Positions 1 through 9,700 of a DNA stretch of 64,000 nucleotides are shown one piece after another. Location of the stretch: NCBI GenBank assembly GCA_964578835.1, contig CAZOEL010000026.1:1-64000 (forward strand). Direction: 5' to 3'. Position 1 is the first letter of the stretch, and the number at the start of each line of letters is the position of its first letter. This DNA comes from CAZOEL01 sp964578835. GTDB taxonomy: Bacteria > Desulfobacterota > Syntrophobacteria > Syntrophobacterales > Syntrophobacteraceae. The notes below the pieces were generated by a model. It had not been told where the DNA came from. It made no database searches and worked only from the letters and a program-made list of their open reading frames with translations. The translations under genes were made by a program, and so were the position numbers.

Positions 1-7
1 TCTCTAT

Positions 8-60
8 ACCCAGGGCGATGCCCTGGGCTATGATGTTACGCCCCTTCGGGGCTTCTCAGC
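8..60. repeat. REP-like hairpin repeat
   Basis: Two adjacent GC-rich palindromes are visible: CCCAGGGC-GAT-GCCCTGGG at about 10-28, and CGCCCCTTCGGGGCTT at about 40-55. The same style of unit (CCCGGGGC-ATC-GCCCCGGG, plus AGCCCTGAAAGGGCG variants) recurs at 52745-52940, so this is a dispersed family. It lies just downstream of the hdrB stop codon and may also act as a transcription end or mRNA stabiliser for the hdr operon; that role is inference. Confidence 0.6.
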
Positions 61-131
61 CATCCCTTCACGCCCTTTCAGCCGATGCGTCCGGCTCCAA
101 CTCTTATCACCCAAAACCTCATCTAATACGC

Positions 132-1007
132 CTAACGCGCACTCCCCACTTTTTCCTGAAATGAATCGCCAAGCGCCAAGTTGCTCCGCAGCTTGAGAGC
201 ATCTTCCGTCAAGCCCAACGCCAATCCCATGAGCTGAGGCAGGTAAATTATGGAGATGCCAAGATCCTCGCCCCGCGCTCGAGAGACCTTCTTCTGATAG
301 GCTTCCAGGTTCATCTGACACATGGGGCAGACGGTGACGATGCAATCGGCGCCTTGCGCCTGGGCAAGAAGCTGTTCCACAAGCCCCAAAGCCACTTCGC
401 TCTTGGTCGTCATCAACCCGGCCCCGCAGCATTTGGCCCCCATTTCCCAAGGAAAAACCTCGGCTCCAAGCGCTTCTATGATCGGCTCCATCGATTTTGG
501 CCGCTCCGGATCATCCCCGGCGGGATAAGGCCGCAGAGCCTGGCAGCCATAGTAGGGAGCAACGACGAGACCGGACAAGCTCCTCTCCACCACGGACTTC
601 ACCCTCTCGGCCCCGATGTCATGGGCCAGCACATCCAGGAGATGGCGGGCTCTCACGCCTCCGCTGTAGTGGAGATCTTCTTCGGCAAGAGCGGCGTTGA
701 TCCTGCCAAGGAGAGCATCATCCCGCTTGATGTGCTCATCGACTCTCCGGAGGTTGAGGTAACAGGCGCTGCATGGGATCAGAAAATCGTCGTTGCGGCC
801 TGTCCGTTGCGCAAGAGCGAGGTTTCTGGCAGGGAGGACGAGAGAGAGCAGGTAGCTCACGGCATCCCCCGCGCTCGCCCCACAACAAGTCCAGTCCTCG
901 AGCTCCGTCAACTCAGCGCCGAGCAGCTTCATGACAGCCTTTGTCGACATATTGTATTCAATGGCCGTACCTTCCAGAGAGCAACCCGGGTAGTAGAAAT
1001 ACCTCAT
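132..1007 (-). CDS. hdrB: HdrB-like heterodisulfide reductase subunit B
   Basis: This 291-aa protein has the two CCG domains of HdrB, the catalytic subunit that carries noncubane [4Fe-4S] clusters and reduces disulfide-type substrates. Both cysteine sets are complete: C9, the CCG near residue 42 and CSAC near 79 in the first half; YGCQ, KCCGAG and CPMC in the second. Its ATG overlaps the hdrC stop by 4 nt (ATGA), so the two are translationally coupled, and it is the last gene of the hdr operon inside this window. In sulfate reducers the physiological partner is not CoM-S-S-CoB; DsrC is the usual suggestion for related complexes. The substrate here is unknown. Confidence 0.93.
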   Translation of the reverse strand: MRYFYYPGCSLEGTAIEYNMSTKAVMKLLGAELTELEDWTCCGASAGDAVSYLLSLVLPARNLALAQRTGRNDDFLIPCSACYLNLRRVDEHIKRDDALLGRINAALAEEDLHYSGGVRARHLLDVLAHDIGAERVKSVVERSLSGLVVAPYYGCQALRPYPAGDDPERPKSMEPIIEALGAEVFPWEMGAKCCGAGLMTTKSEVALGLVEQLLAQAQGADCIVTVCPMCQMNLEAYQKKVSRARGEDLGISIIYLPQLMGLALGLTEDALKLRSNLALGDSFQEKVGSAR

Positions 1008-1570
1008 TCGCCAGCCTCCAATTCCTGCACTTTCTTATAGATGGCGTCCAACTTTCCTTTGCCGGACAGGATCGGCATCTCGACGGAGAGCTTTCCTTTG
1101 GCCATGAGCTTTGCCCCCAGCGAAAGGAACCCGAAGGGAACGATGGGGTCTTTCAAAGCAATAAAGAACCTGCTCATCAACTCAGCTTCTCTCACTCTTC
1201 CGTATCGCTGAACGATTTTCAGAAAAGTCTCATAGAAAAGAGGGCTCTTCTTGTCCTTCAAATAGCCTTCGGCTACAGCGATTCGTTTCAACGCCGCCAT
1301 AGTCTCCGTCAGAGGGAGCCCGCGCGGACAGCGGAGCGTGCAGGAGTAACAGCTCGCGCAGAGCCAGAAAGTCCTGCTGCTAAAGATCTCCTCTTTGAGC
1401 CCCAGCTGCACGAGCCTCCATAGAGCTCTTGGGGTGACATCCATAGCATGGGAGCTGACGCACGATCCCGTGCACGTCCCGCATTGCATGCAGGCCTGGA
1501 TCTTTTCCCCTATGGCGCTCAGATCATGCTCCGCCGGTTCCCTGGGCGATTGCGCTGTCGTTTCACTCAT
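1004..1570 (-). CDS. hdrC: HdrC-like heterodisulfide reductase subunit C
   Basis: This 188-aa iron-sulfur protein has two [4Fe-4S] motifs near the N-terminus, CMQCGTCTGSC (about residues 27-37) and CASCYSCTLRCP (about 71-82), followed by a helical tail. In Hdr complexes HdrC relays electrons from HdrA to HdrB. The ATG has a good Shine-Dalgarno sequence (AGAGGAAG). The gene sits 51 nt after hdrA and overlaps hdrB. The length matches the family, and no key cysteine is missing. Confidence 0.93.
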   Translation of the reverse strand: MSETTAQSPREPAEHDLSAIGEKIQACMQCGTCTGSCVSSHAMDVTPRALWRLVQLGLKEEIFSSRTFWLCASCYSCTLRCPRGLPLTETMAALKRIAVAEGYLKDKKSPLFYETFLKIVQRYGRVREAELMSRFFIALKDPIVPFGFLSLGAKLMAKGKLSVEMPILSGKGKLDAIYKKVQELEAGE

Positions 1571-1621
1571 CGTTCTTCTTCCTCTGGGCAGGTCCGAAAA
1601 GTTTGTGCAGGGGTCCAGAAT

Positions 1622-4600
1622 CTAGAAATCTCCCATCGCCTCATCAAGAACCGCGAATATCTGCCGATCCCTGTAGCCTCGAACAAACGCCGCGCTGTTG
1701 GGACAGGCGGCTGCGCAGGCGCCGCAACCCTGGCACATGGCGTCGTCCACAACGATGCGCTCTTCCTCTTCATCCAGCCGGCGCGCCCCGTACGGGCAGG
1801 CGCCGACGCATCTTTCACAAAGCGAGCACAAGCTCCGCCTCACGTCGGCTCCAACGCCCCCGCCTTTGATCCGTTCACGGCAGAGAATTCTGAGAGAGCG
1901 CTGCGCAGAGGCTTCAGCCATTGCTATAGTCTCTTTGATAGAGCGCGGCGAGTGCGCTATTCCGCACAGAAAGACTCCCTCCCTCGCGGCGTCCACGGGT
2001 CGCCATTTATACTCGGCCTCGCGGATGAAGCCGTTCTCATTCACCTCGGCCCCGTATAACTTTGCAATTTCCTGAGTCTGCTCGGAAGGGACTATCCCCA
2101 CGCTAAGCGCAAGCAAGTCCGGCGTAAAAATAATCTCCCTGGCAAGAATCGGGTCTTTAGCCCTCACTTCCGGGCGACCATCGACAATGGAGACTTTCGG
2201 AGGCGATTCCGGACTGTATTGAATGAATACGACACCGGCTTTTCTGGCTTGCGTGTAATAGCTTTCCATAAAGCCATAGGTCATTATGTCGCGATAGAAG
2301 ATATAGACTTCAATCTCCGGGTTTTCCTTTTTGAGATGGAGCGCATTCTTGAGGGCCGACGCGCAGCAGATGCGGCTGCAATAGTCGCGGCCCTCGACTC
2401 TGGAATCGACGCATTGGATCATCACAACGCTCGAAAGAGCGCCTGCGGTCCATTTCCCGGCATGAAGGCCTTCTTCGAGCTCACGCTGAGTGACGATGGA
2501 ATCGCTAAGCCCGTACCCATAGGAGCTGGTTGCGGCTTCGCGCCCTCCCGTAGCCAGAATGGAAACGCCGTGGCTCAGAAGCTCTCTCGCTCCGGCGGAA
2601 GTCGTCACCATCGTGAAGAAACGTCCCACCTGTCCTTCGGCGTGAAGGACCCGCGCTCCCTTGTAGATGTGGATCTTCGGATGGTTTTCAACCTTGGCGA
2701 CGATTTCCTCCAGAAGCTCTCGAGGCGAATAACCCTCGATTGTGGTATGGAGCTTTCGAAGATTGCCGCCAAGCTCTTCCGCCTGTTCCACCAGATGCAC
2801 CTCGAAGCCGTGATCGGCAATCGCCTGTGCGGCGGTAAGGCCGGCAAGCCCTCCCCCCACAACAAGAGCGCTTCGCGCCACCTCTATCGTCGCTGCGGAA
2901 GAAACATCCGCCCCAACGAGCCTGGCCGCTCCCATGCCGAGCACAGCGCGGACGCTCTCCGCCAACTCCTCTTTCGAGGCTTCGCCGCCCTGGAGAACGG
3001 GAGAACGGATATCCTGCACATCAATGAATATGGGATCCAACCCGATAGCCTTGCCCAACTCTTTGATCTTGCGGTTGTAGACATACGGCATGCAGGCTCC
3101 GATCAGAAGGCGATTGAAGCGTTCACCCTTCAACTTTTCCTGGAGCTCTTCCCATCCTTGCTGTGTGCAAAGTCGCTCTATACGCACAACGGCGCCGACA
3201 GAGCCGGCTTGCTTGAGCGACCGCTCGAGGGCATCCAGGCTCAGCGCTTCAGATACGGCGTTTCCACAGGAGCAAAGGACGACGCCGACCGCCGGCAATT
3301 CCCTCGATACATCCCGGTACGCGCTTTCCGCCTCGGGAACGACTGCAAGTCCGCCCCCTTTGGAATGGATCAACGCGGACGCCGCCAGAGCCCCGGCCCC
3401 GGCATTGATGAGCGATTCGGAAATGTCGCAGGGAGATCCGAACGAGCCTCCGAGCAGTATCCCGTCTCGTTCCGTGCGAGTAAGAGAAGAGGTCTTCGAG
3501 CGGCAGAACCCGAAATCGTTGAACTCCAGGCCGGCCATCTCCGCCAGAGCTTGCGTTCCTTCGGAAGGCCTCTGTCCGGTCGCCAGCACCACCAGATCGA
3601 AAGGCTCATCGAGCTGAGCGCCGTCAACTCCCGTGTAGTGAAGCCTCAGCTCTTTTTCCGCGCCGCTCGTCTCCACGGAATGGACGCGGCTTCGTATGAA
3701 TCTTACCCCATGCTCTTTTTCAGCCCGGTCGCGATAGGCCTGAAAATCCTTTCCATAGGTCCGCATGTCCATATAGAAAATGGCGGCGTCTACGGCGCCG
3801 TTGCTCATTTCCTTTGCAAGCACCGCCTCTTTGATGGAATACATGCAGCAGATTGACGAACAAAAGTCTGCCTCGTGGTTTCTATCCCGCGATCCAACGC
3901 ATTGAATCCACGCCACCCGACGCGTTTTTCCACCTTCCTTGAAAAGCGTTCCGCCGGTGGGGCCGGAGCCGCTTATCATCCGTTCAAACTCGACGCTCGT
4001 CACCACGCCCGGGAGCAGTCCGTATCCATACGGGTTGCCTTCCTTCGGCTCGAATTGCCGGAATCCGCAGGCGAGCACGACGGCCCCGACTTCCATATTG
4101 AATTCCGACGGCTTTTCCGACCCCTGAAAGAGCTTGACCGTCATTTCGATGAGAGCTTCCACGTCAAAAGGCTTCGTGATGTAGTCGAGCGCCCCTATCT
4201 TCATGGCTTCCACCGCCGTTTCGACGGTGGCGTAGGCCGTCATCATCACAACGGGAAGAGTCGGGTGCATCTCCCTTGCGCGCTTGAGCACCTCCACGCC
4301 ATCCAATCCCGGCATCTTGACGTCCAGGAACATGAGATTGAACTCGCTGCGGGAGAGCTTTTCGAGAGCCTCCATACCCGATTCCGCCATCTCGACCTCG
4401 AAGCCTTCCGCCTCGAGCCACTCTTTGGTGGAATCGCGAACTACCATTTCATCATCCACAACCAGGATTCGAAAACTTCGGCGCGCTTCCAACCGGAAAT
4501 CGATCGCGCCGGTCGGACAAGCCTTCTGGCATTCGCCGCACCGCGTGCAGGAGTCGGCGTCGACCGTATAATGGTTGGGAATGTTGTGCGGAACCGGCAG

Positions 4601-5041
4601 ATAGATCGCCTTTCGTGAAGAAAGCCCGGCATTGAATTCATCCGGGACCTCCACGGGACAGACTCGGGAGCACTCGCCGCAGCCGATGCATTTTTCGGGG
4701 TCCACAATCTCTGCCTTCGAGCGGAGCGTGACTTGGAATTTTCCAGGCTCCCCTTCGATAGCTATCAGCTCGGTGGAGAGCATGATATCGATGTTCTCGT
4801 GGAAAAGGCCCTTCCGGAGGCAAAATTGAGAGGAGGCGTCCCGGTCGATCATCGGAAGCATCTTGCACATGCCGCAATGATCCGTCGGGAACTGGTAGTC
4901 CAATTGCCTGAGAATTCCTCCAAGGTTGGGCGCTTTGTCTATGAGCAGAACGCTATAACCGGTCTCCGCCAGATCGAGAGCAGAGCGGATGCCGCCGATC
5001 CCAGCCCCCACCACCAGAGTCGAGCCGAATTTTTTCTTCAT
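1622..5041 (-). CDS. hdrA: Double HdrA flavoprotein with embedded CheY-like receiver domain
   Basis: This 1139-aa protein contains two HdrA modules in tandem. Module 1 starts at once with an FAD fold (VVGAGIGGI at about 10-18), then two [4Fe-4S] motifs (CIGCGECSRVCP and CTRCGECQKACP, about 118-176). A complete response-regulator receiver domain follows at about 190-306 (acidic pair D196/D197, phospho-acceptor D240, T268, K290), after which the HdrA fold resumes (CGFRQFEP, IQCVGSRD). Module 2 has the HdrA N-terminal domain (about 583-708), a second FAD motif (VVGGGLAGL, about 727) and a C-terminal 2x[4Fe-4S] ferredoxin (CSLCERCVGACP, CQGCGACAAACP). HdrA carries the flavin for electron transfer or bifurcation. 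The ATG at 5041 follows an AAGGA; an upstream TTG at 5047 would overlap the previous stop. A receiver inside HdrA is unusual; phosphorylation control is inference. Confidence 0.9.
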   Translation of the reverse strand: MKKKFGSTLVVGAGIGGIRSALDLAETGYSVLLIDKAPNLGGILRQLDYQFPTDHCGMCKMLPMIDRDASSQFCLRKGLFHENIDIMLSTELIAIEGEPGKFQVTLRSKAEIVDPEKCIGCGECSRVCPVEVPDEFNAGLSSRKAIYLPVPHNIPNHYTVDADSCTRCGECQKACPTGAIDFRLEARRSFRILVVDDEMVVRDSTKEWLEAEGFEVEMAESGMEALEKLSRSEFNLMFLDVKMPGLDGVEVLKRAREMHPTLPVVMMTAYATVETAVEAMKIGALDYITKPFDVEALIEMTVKLFQGSEKPSEFNMEVGAVVLACGFRQFEPKEGNPYGYGLLPGVVTSVEFERMISGSGPTGGTLFKEGGKTRRVAWIQCVGSRDRNHEADFCSSICCMYSIKEAVLAKEMSNGAVDAAIFYMDMRTYGKDFQAYRDRAEKEHGVRFIRSRVHSVETSGAEKELRLHYTGVDGAQLDEPFDLVVLATGQRPSEGTQALAEMAGLEFNDFGFCRSKTSSLTRTERDGILLGGSFGSPCDISESLINAGAGALAASALIHSKGGGLAVVPEAESAYRDVSRELPAVGVVLCSCGNAVSEALSLDALERSLKQAGSVGAVVRIERLCTQQGWEELQEKLKGERFNRLLIGACMPYVYNRKIKELGKAIGLDPIFIDVQDIRSPVLQGGEASKEELAESVRAVLGMGAARLVGADVSSAATIEVARSALVVGGGLAGLTAAQAIADHGFEVHLVEQAEELGGNLRKLHTTIEGYSPRELLEEIVAKVENHPKIHIYKGARVLHAEGQVGRFFTMVTTSAGARELLSHGVSILATGGREAATSSYGYGLSDSIVTQRELEEGLHAGKWTAGALSSVVMIQCVDSRVEGRDYCSRICCASALKNALHLKKENPEIEVYIFYRDIMTYGFMESYYTQARKAGVVFIQYSPESPPKVSIVDGRPEVRAKDPILAREIIFTPDLLALSVGIVPSEQTQEIAKLYGAEVNENGFIREAEYKWRPVDAAREGVFLCGIAHSPRSIKETIAMAEASAQRSLRILCRERIKGGGVGADVRRSLCSLCERCVGACPYGARRLDEEEERIVVDDAMCQGCGACAAACPNSAAFVRGYRDRQIFAVLDEAMGDF
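4124..4474 (-). other. Receiver (REC) domain inserted within hdrA
   Basis: This is the part of hdrA that encodes the inserted receiver domain. It starts with FRILVVDDE, right after the second ferredoxin motif, and ends near KLFQGSEKP, before the HdrA sequence continues. All phosphorylation residues are present (DD, FLDVKMP, MMTAY, KPF). Its MMTAYATVETAVEAMKIGA stretch aligns with MITAYGSVETAVEAMKLGA in the NtrC-type regulator at 12360-13703. The reading frame is open throughout, so this is a true in-frame domain insertion. Confidence 0.92.
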
Positions 5042-5043
5042 AA

Positions 5044-6195
5044 TCAATCCTTGCCCCCGGTTACTTCGGAAAACTCATGCTCGCGAAAGGCCGACAGAGG
5101 CGGCGCATCTTCGAGGCTTTGGCCGGGCTCATAGTCGAACGCCTTCTGAGTACCGCTCGCTATCGTTCTAAAAAGCTGCATGACGGGTATCTCATTCGGA
5201 CACGCATTGGAGCATTGTCCACAGCCTATGCACGCCGTGCTCATGTGAGCCAGGCGAGTGATATGATAGAAGGTGGTGTCCGTGGGCATCTTGATGATTC
5301 CCCGGCGCTTCGCCCACTTGAGGTATTGGGCCGGCTCATGATCGAACACATCCGTAACGAAGACGCACTCCTTGCAGTAGCACACGGGGCATGCGACCCT
5401 GCAGTTATAGCAGTTGACGCAGTTGCTCAGATAGGAGATCAGCTTTTCCGGCGTCGCGGTAGCTTCGCTGGTTTCTTTGAACATCCTGTCACGATAGGCG
5501 ATTCGCTTCTCGACTAAGGCTGCAATCGCCTCCTTTCTCCCCGCCGGTTCCCGGGTTTCGGGCAGGTTGAGCTTTCCAAGGATGGATTCTCCCCTTGAAG
5601 TGTTTGCAGAGGCTATAAGCCCTTTATCGATATCGCACCCCAAAACGCCAATGGCTAAATCGGCATTCTCGTTTGGAGTCGGATATTCGCAGGCTCTGCA
5701 GGAGGGGGAAAGCTCGAAGGCATCGGAGACAACGCCCTTTCCATCGCAGCCCATGCTCCTGTAAAAGCTCATGGTGGAATCCAGAGCGTCTTCCTGCACA
5801 AAGGAGAGGTAGTCGAGATTTCGGAATGTCCCCAGACAATCGATGCCGATGAGCACTACATCATCGAGACTTCCCTGCTTTAGCTTTATGAGCTCGACAA
5901 AGGCTCGGATTTCACACGGCCGGAGCACGGCTCCAACAGTAGCGCCAAGCGGACGCCTGCTGAGCTTCGACATGACTTTCGCAGCGTTCAAAGGAAAGGC
6001 GGGCGCCAGCGGGTCCGCGCGGTCCAACTGCTCCGGATCGGAGACGAGCGTCGGCATCACCGCGCTCTTATTGGGCAGATGCTGCGCCACCAGAAGAGCA
6101 TCGACAAATCCTTGCGTAAGCAGCGCCTTGAGAAACGCTTGGAGCGATTTTACGGCGTTTCCGTCTCTCACCTCGATCATGGCTGTTTTCACCAT
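5044..6195 (-). CDS. FrhB/FdhB-like iron-sulfur flavoprotein subunit
   Basis: This 383-aa protein belongs to the coenzyme F420 hydrogenase/dehydrogenase beta-subunit (FrhB/FdhB) family, as found beside Hdr genes in sulfate reducers. The N-terminal half has the family's GAVLRPCEIRA and IGIDCLG motifs. The C-terminal part has a cysteine-rich cluster site (CVNCYNCRVACPVCYCKEC) and a second [4Fe-4S] motif (CIGCGQCSNACP). Such subunits normally hold FAD and pass electrons between a soluble donor (F420, formate dehydrogenase, ferredoxin or NAD(P)H) and the Hdr core; the donor here cannot be read from sequence. SD GGAG lies before the ATG. The stop is 2 nt from the hdrA start. Confidence 0.85.
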   Translation of the reverse strand: MVKTAMIEVRDGNAVKSLQAFLKALLTQGFVDALLVAQHLPNKSAVMPTLVSDPEQLDRADPLAPAFPLNAAKVMSKLSRRPLGATVGAVLRPCEIRAFVELIKLKQGSLDDVVLIGIDCLGTFRNLDYLSFVQEDALDSTMSFYRSMGCDGKGVVSDAFELSPSCRACEYPTPNENADLAIGVLGCDIDKGLIASANTSRGESILGKLNLPETREPAGRKEAIAALVEKRIAYRDRMFKETSEATATPEKLISYLSNCVNCYNCRVACPVCYCKECVFVTDVFDHEPAQYLKWAKRRGIIKMPTDTTFYHITRLAHMSTACIGCGQCSNACPNEIPVMQLFRTIASGTQKAFDYEPGQSLEDAPPLSAFREHEFSEVTGGKD

Positions 6196-6264
6196 CGCTT
6201 TACTCCAACATATTCAATAGATATCCATTCCGGGAAGCAGCGCCCGCGAACCACTGAAATCATC

Positions 6265-6687
6265 CTAAAGAACCATTGTGCGGCGAAGCTCGTTAGGGCC
6301 GATGGCCTTGATTTCAGCAACCAATCCGCGAATCGTCTCTGCGAAGTCGATTCCTTCGCTCGCTCCTATCCAGGTCATTTTTATTCTTCGCTCATCGATG
6401 CCGAACCTCGGGAGTATCTCCTTGAGAAGCTTCATGCGTCTGCGGGCCTTCATATTCCCGTTGATGTAATGGCAGTCTCCGGGATGGCAGCCGCTTACGA
6501 GCACGGCGTCAGCCCCGTCCAGTATTGCTTTGATGATGTATTTGGGGTCCACCATCCCCGTGCACATCATCCGGATCATCCGCACATTAGCGGGCTGAAC
6601 CAGCCTGGAAGCGCCCGCGAGGTCGGCCGCCGTATAGGTGCACCAGTTGCACACAAACGCGATTATTCTTGGCTCGAATTCACCCAT
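6265..6687 (-). CDS. mvhD: MvhD-type [2Fe-2S] hydrogenase/Hdr linker subunit
   Basis: This 140-aa protein has the MvhD (methyl-viologen hydrogenase delta) pattern: FVCNWCTYTAADLAG at the N-terminus, RMMCTGMVDP, and SGCHPGDCHY. MvhD carries a [2Fe-2S] cluster and docks electron input modules onto HdrA. The ATG at 6687 is preferred because GGAGG lies 6 nt before it; an in-frame ATG at 6705 has a weaker site. It lies between the HdrA-GltD fusion and the FrhB-like subunit, which fits a linker role. No hydrogenase large-subunit gene occurs in the window, so electrons probably come from the GltD or FrhB modules. Confidence 0.9.
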   Translation of the reverse strand: MGEFEPRIIAFVCNWCTYTAADLAGASRLVQPANVRMIRMMCTGMVDPKYIIKAILDGADAVLVSGCHPGDCHYINGNMKARRRMKLLKEILPRFGIDERRIKMTWIGASEGIDFAETIRGLVAEIKAIGPNELRRTMVL

Positions 6688-6708
6688 GCTTTCCTCCGTA
6701 TTCATCTC

Positions 6709-9700
6709 TCACCCAATCATGGCTATATCGTCTAAAAGCCCTTCGATTTCATTGAAGATCTGCCTGGAATTGAAATGCTTTACCCGGGCGGCTCCACTCG
6801 GGCAGAACCCCGCGCAGCTCCCGCATCCTTTGCAGAGAGCCTCGTTGACCACCGACACTCTGGCGCGCTCATTGAATTCGATGGCCGAATAGGGACAGAG
6901 CCCGATGCATGTCATGCAGCCGGCGCAGACATCCGGGTCGATCCATGAAACGGTGGGCGACACCTCGACCTTGCCGCAGGTCGCCAGTGCAAGAGCCTGC
7001 GCGGCTGCTCCGGAAGCATGAGAGACGGTATCGGGAATGTCTTTGGGTCCCTGGCAGGTTCCGGCAAGAAATATCCCGTCCGAGGCCGTCGACATTGGCC
7101 CAAGCTTCGGATGCTCCTCGAGGTAAAACCCGTCTCCCCCCTGGTTGACTCCGAAGACGCGGGAGACTTGACCGGCGTCATGACGGGGCTCCATAGCCGT
7201 GCAGAGGATGACCATATCCACCGGCATTCGCAACGGCCTTCCGAGAAGGGTGTCTTCGCCCACCACTATGAGCTTGCCCTGTTCTTCGGCTTTGAGGGTG
7301 GTCCGGGTAATTTCCGCAGGTCTTCCACGAACGAAAGTCACGCCTTCTTCCTGAAGCCTCCTGTAGAACTCTTCGTATCCCTTCCCGAAACAGCGCATGT
7401 CTATGTAGAAATTGTAGATCTTCGTGTGATGGCCGACTTTTTCCTTGATGAGATGTCCATACTTGAGAGCGTACATGCAACAGACTCTCGAGCAGTAAGC
7501 GTGATGATTCACATCGCGGCTTCCCACGCAATGGATGATGGCGACGCTCTCGGGAGACTCGCCGTTTTTCAGGACTATCCTTCCGCCGGTCGGTCCCACC
7601 GCATTGTTCATACGTTCGAATTCAAGTCCGGTATAGATGTTGTCATACAGGCCGTAGCCATACTGTTTCAAAGAGGATGGGTCCATCACATCAAAGCCGG
7701 TGGCGAGTATGATGCTTCCGACCGGGATGTCCAAAATCTCTTCCTTCATGGAGTGATCTATGGCGTTGCGCTCACAGGCGCGGACACATTCCATGCACTC
7801 GGAGCAAACTCCGCAGTTGAGGCATCGGGATGCTTCACGGAGAGCATCTTCCTCGCTCAGCCCCTGGGCTGCTTCATCGAAAGGCCTGGAAGCATTTTCG
7901 AGGGCAATGTGGGAGAGGCGCGCTCTGACGCTTGGTTTCTCGTCTTTTGGAATCTCCCTCCAGTTCCGTCCCAAAGTCTCTTCGGCCTCTCCTTCTGCGC
8001 GCTCCAAATCCATCCCGTTCAAATAACGATCGACGCTTTCGGCGGCCCGATGACCGGAGGCTACCGCTTCTATGACCGTGGCGGGGCCGCTTACCGCGTC
8101 TCCAGCCGCAAAAACATCGGCGGTGGAAGCCCGGAGCGATCTTCTGTCAACCCTGAAGGAGCCTCGGCTATCGATCTCAAGCCCTTCCTCGATGGCCCAG
8201 GCGGAGTCGGCTTCCTGGCCGATAGCGGGGAGAATCGCATCACAGTCGATAACAAATTCGGAGCCCGCCACCGGAACAGGTCTTCGCCTCCCGCTTTCAT
8301 CAGGAGGACCAAGCTCCGTCTTTATGCACTCAATGCCGCAGACCTTTCCATCACTTGCCAAAACCCGGATCGGAGCCGTGAGATAACTGATCTTGACCCC
8401 TTCAGACAACGCCCCTTCTATTTCCTCGGCATAGGCCGGCATCTCGCCCGAGCTTCGTCGATACACGATGGTGACGTCTTTGCACCCAAGGCGCAACGCG
8501 GTTCGAGCTGCATCAACCGCAACATTTCCACCGCCTACGACCACCACCCGGCGCATCAACGCAGCATCGACCGGCTGGCCCAGATTGACATCCCTCAGGA
8601 AATCGACTGCGTCGATCACACCTTGGAATTCGTTGGCGCCCTGTATGTTCAGCGGGAGGCTCCGGTGCGCTCCGGTTCCGACGAAAATCGCTCGATATCC
8701 GTCCCTCCTCAAATCATCCAAAGTGAAGTCGGCTCCCAATTTCACGCCTGTCTTCACCTCGATTCCCAACCGGAGAACACAGGCAATCTCGCGGTCCAGG
8801 ACGTCTGGAGGCAAGCGGTAGTCGGGAATTCCCACTCTGAGCATTCCGCCCAGGACTGGAAGAGCTTCGAATATCGTTACTTGATAACCCTTGAGCCTCA
8901 GGTCGTAGGCAACGGTGAGCCCCGCGGGGCCGGACCCAATGATGGCAACCTTTTCGGCGCGCTCTTCGATTTCGGGCAGCGGCAGCCGATCAAAATCCAC
9001 TCTGTCTGCGGCAAAGCGCTTCAAGTCCCGTATTGCAATCGCTTCATCCACATCCAGTCGTCTGCATCGGGATTCGCATGGATGCGGGCAGACTCTCCCC
9101 AGAACCCCGGGCAGTGGCAATCGCTCCATGATGAGCTGAACGGCTTCCGTGTACTTTCCCTGCGAAATAAGCTGCACGTATCCCTGAACGTTCACGCCGG
9201 CCGGACAGGTCGTAGTGCAGGGAGCGCGATCCTTCTTGTCGATGCAAAAGGTTATGGGAACCGCCTGTGGGAAAGAACGGTAGATGGCTTTTCGCGTTGT
9301 GAGATGCTCGTCGAATTCACTGGATACGGAGACAGGGCAAGCTTCGGCGCAAAGGCCACAGCCGGTGCAGCGCTCTTCCAGAACGTAGCGCGGCTTCTTT
9401 CTCACCTTCACCGTGAAGTTACCGACATATCCGTTCACTTCCATGATTTCGCTGTACGAGAGCAGATGAATGTTGGAATTCTGAGCCACCGCAACGGTTT
9501 TGGGCGTCGAGATGCAGGCCGCGCAGTCCAAAGTCGGAAAAGTCTTGTCAAACTGAACCATATGGCCGCCGATGGAAGGCTCTTTTTCCACAAGGTAGAC
9601 CTGGTTTCCTGCGCGGGCGATGTCGAGCGCAGCCTGAATGCCGGCTATGCCGGCTCCAACCACGAGCACATCCGGGTGCACATCTACCGTACGTTCCCAA

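Noticed and set aside
2219..3856. Long plus-strand frame (545 codons) opposite hdrA
   Set aside because: It lies wholly opposite the double HdrA gene, has no domain or credible start, and arises from the GC-rich codon pattern of the minus strand.
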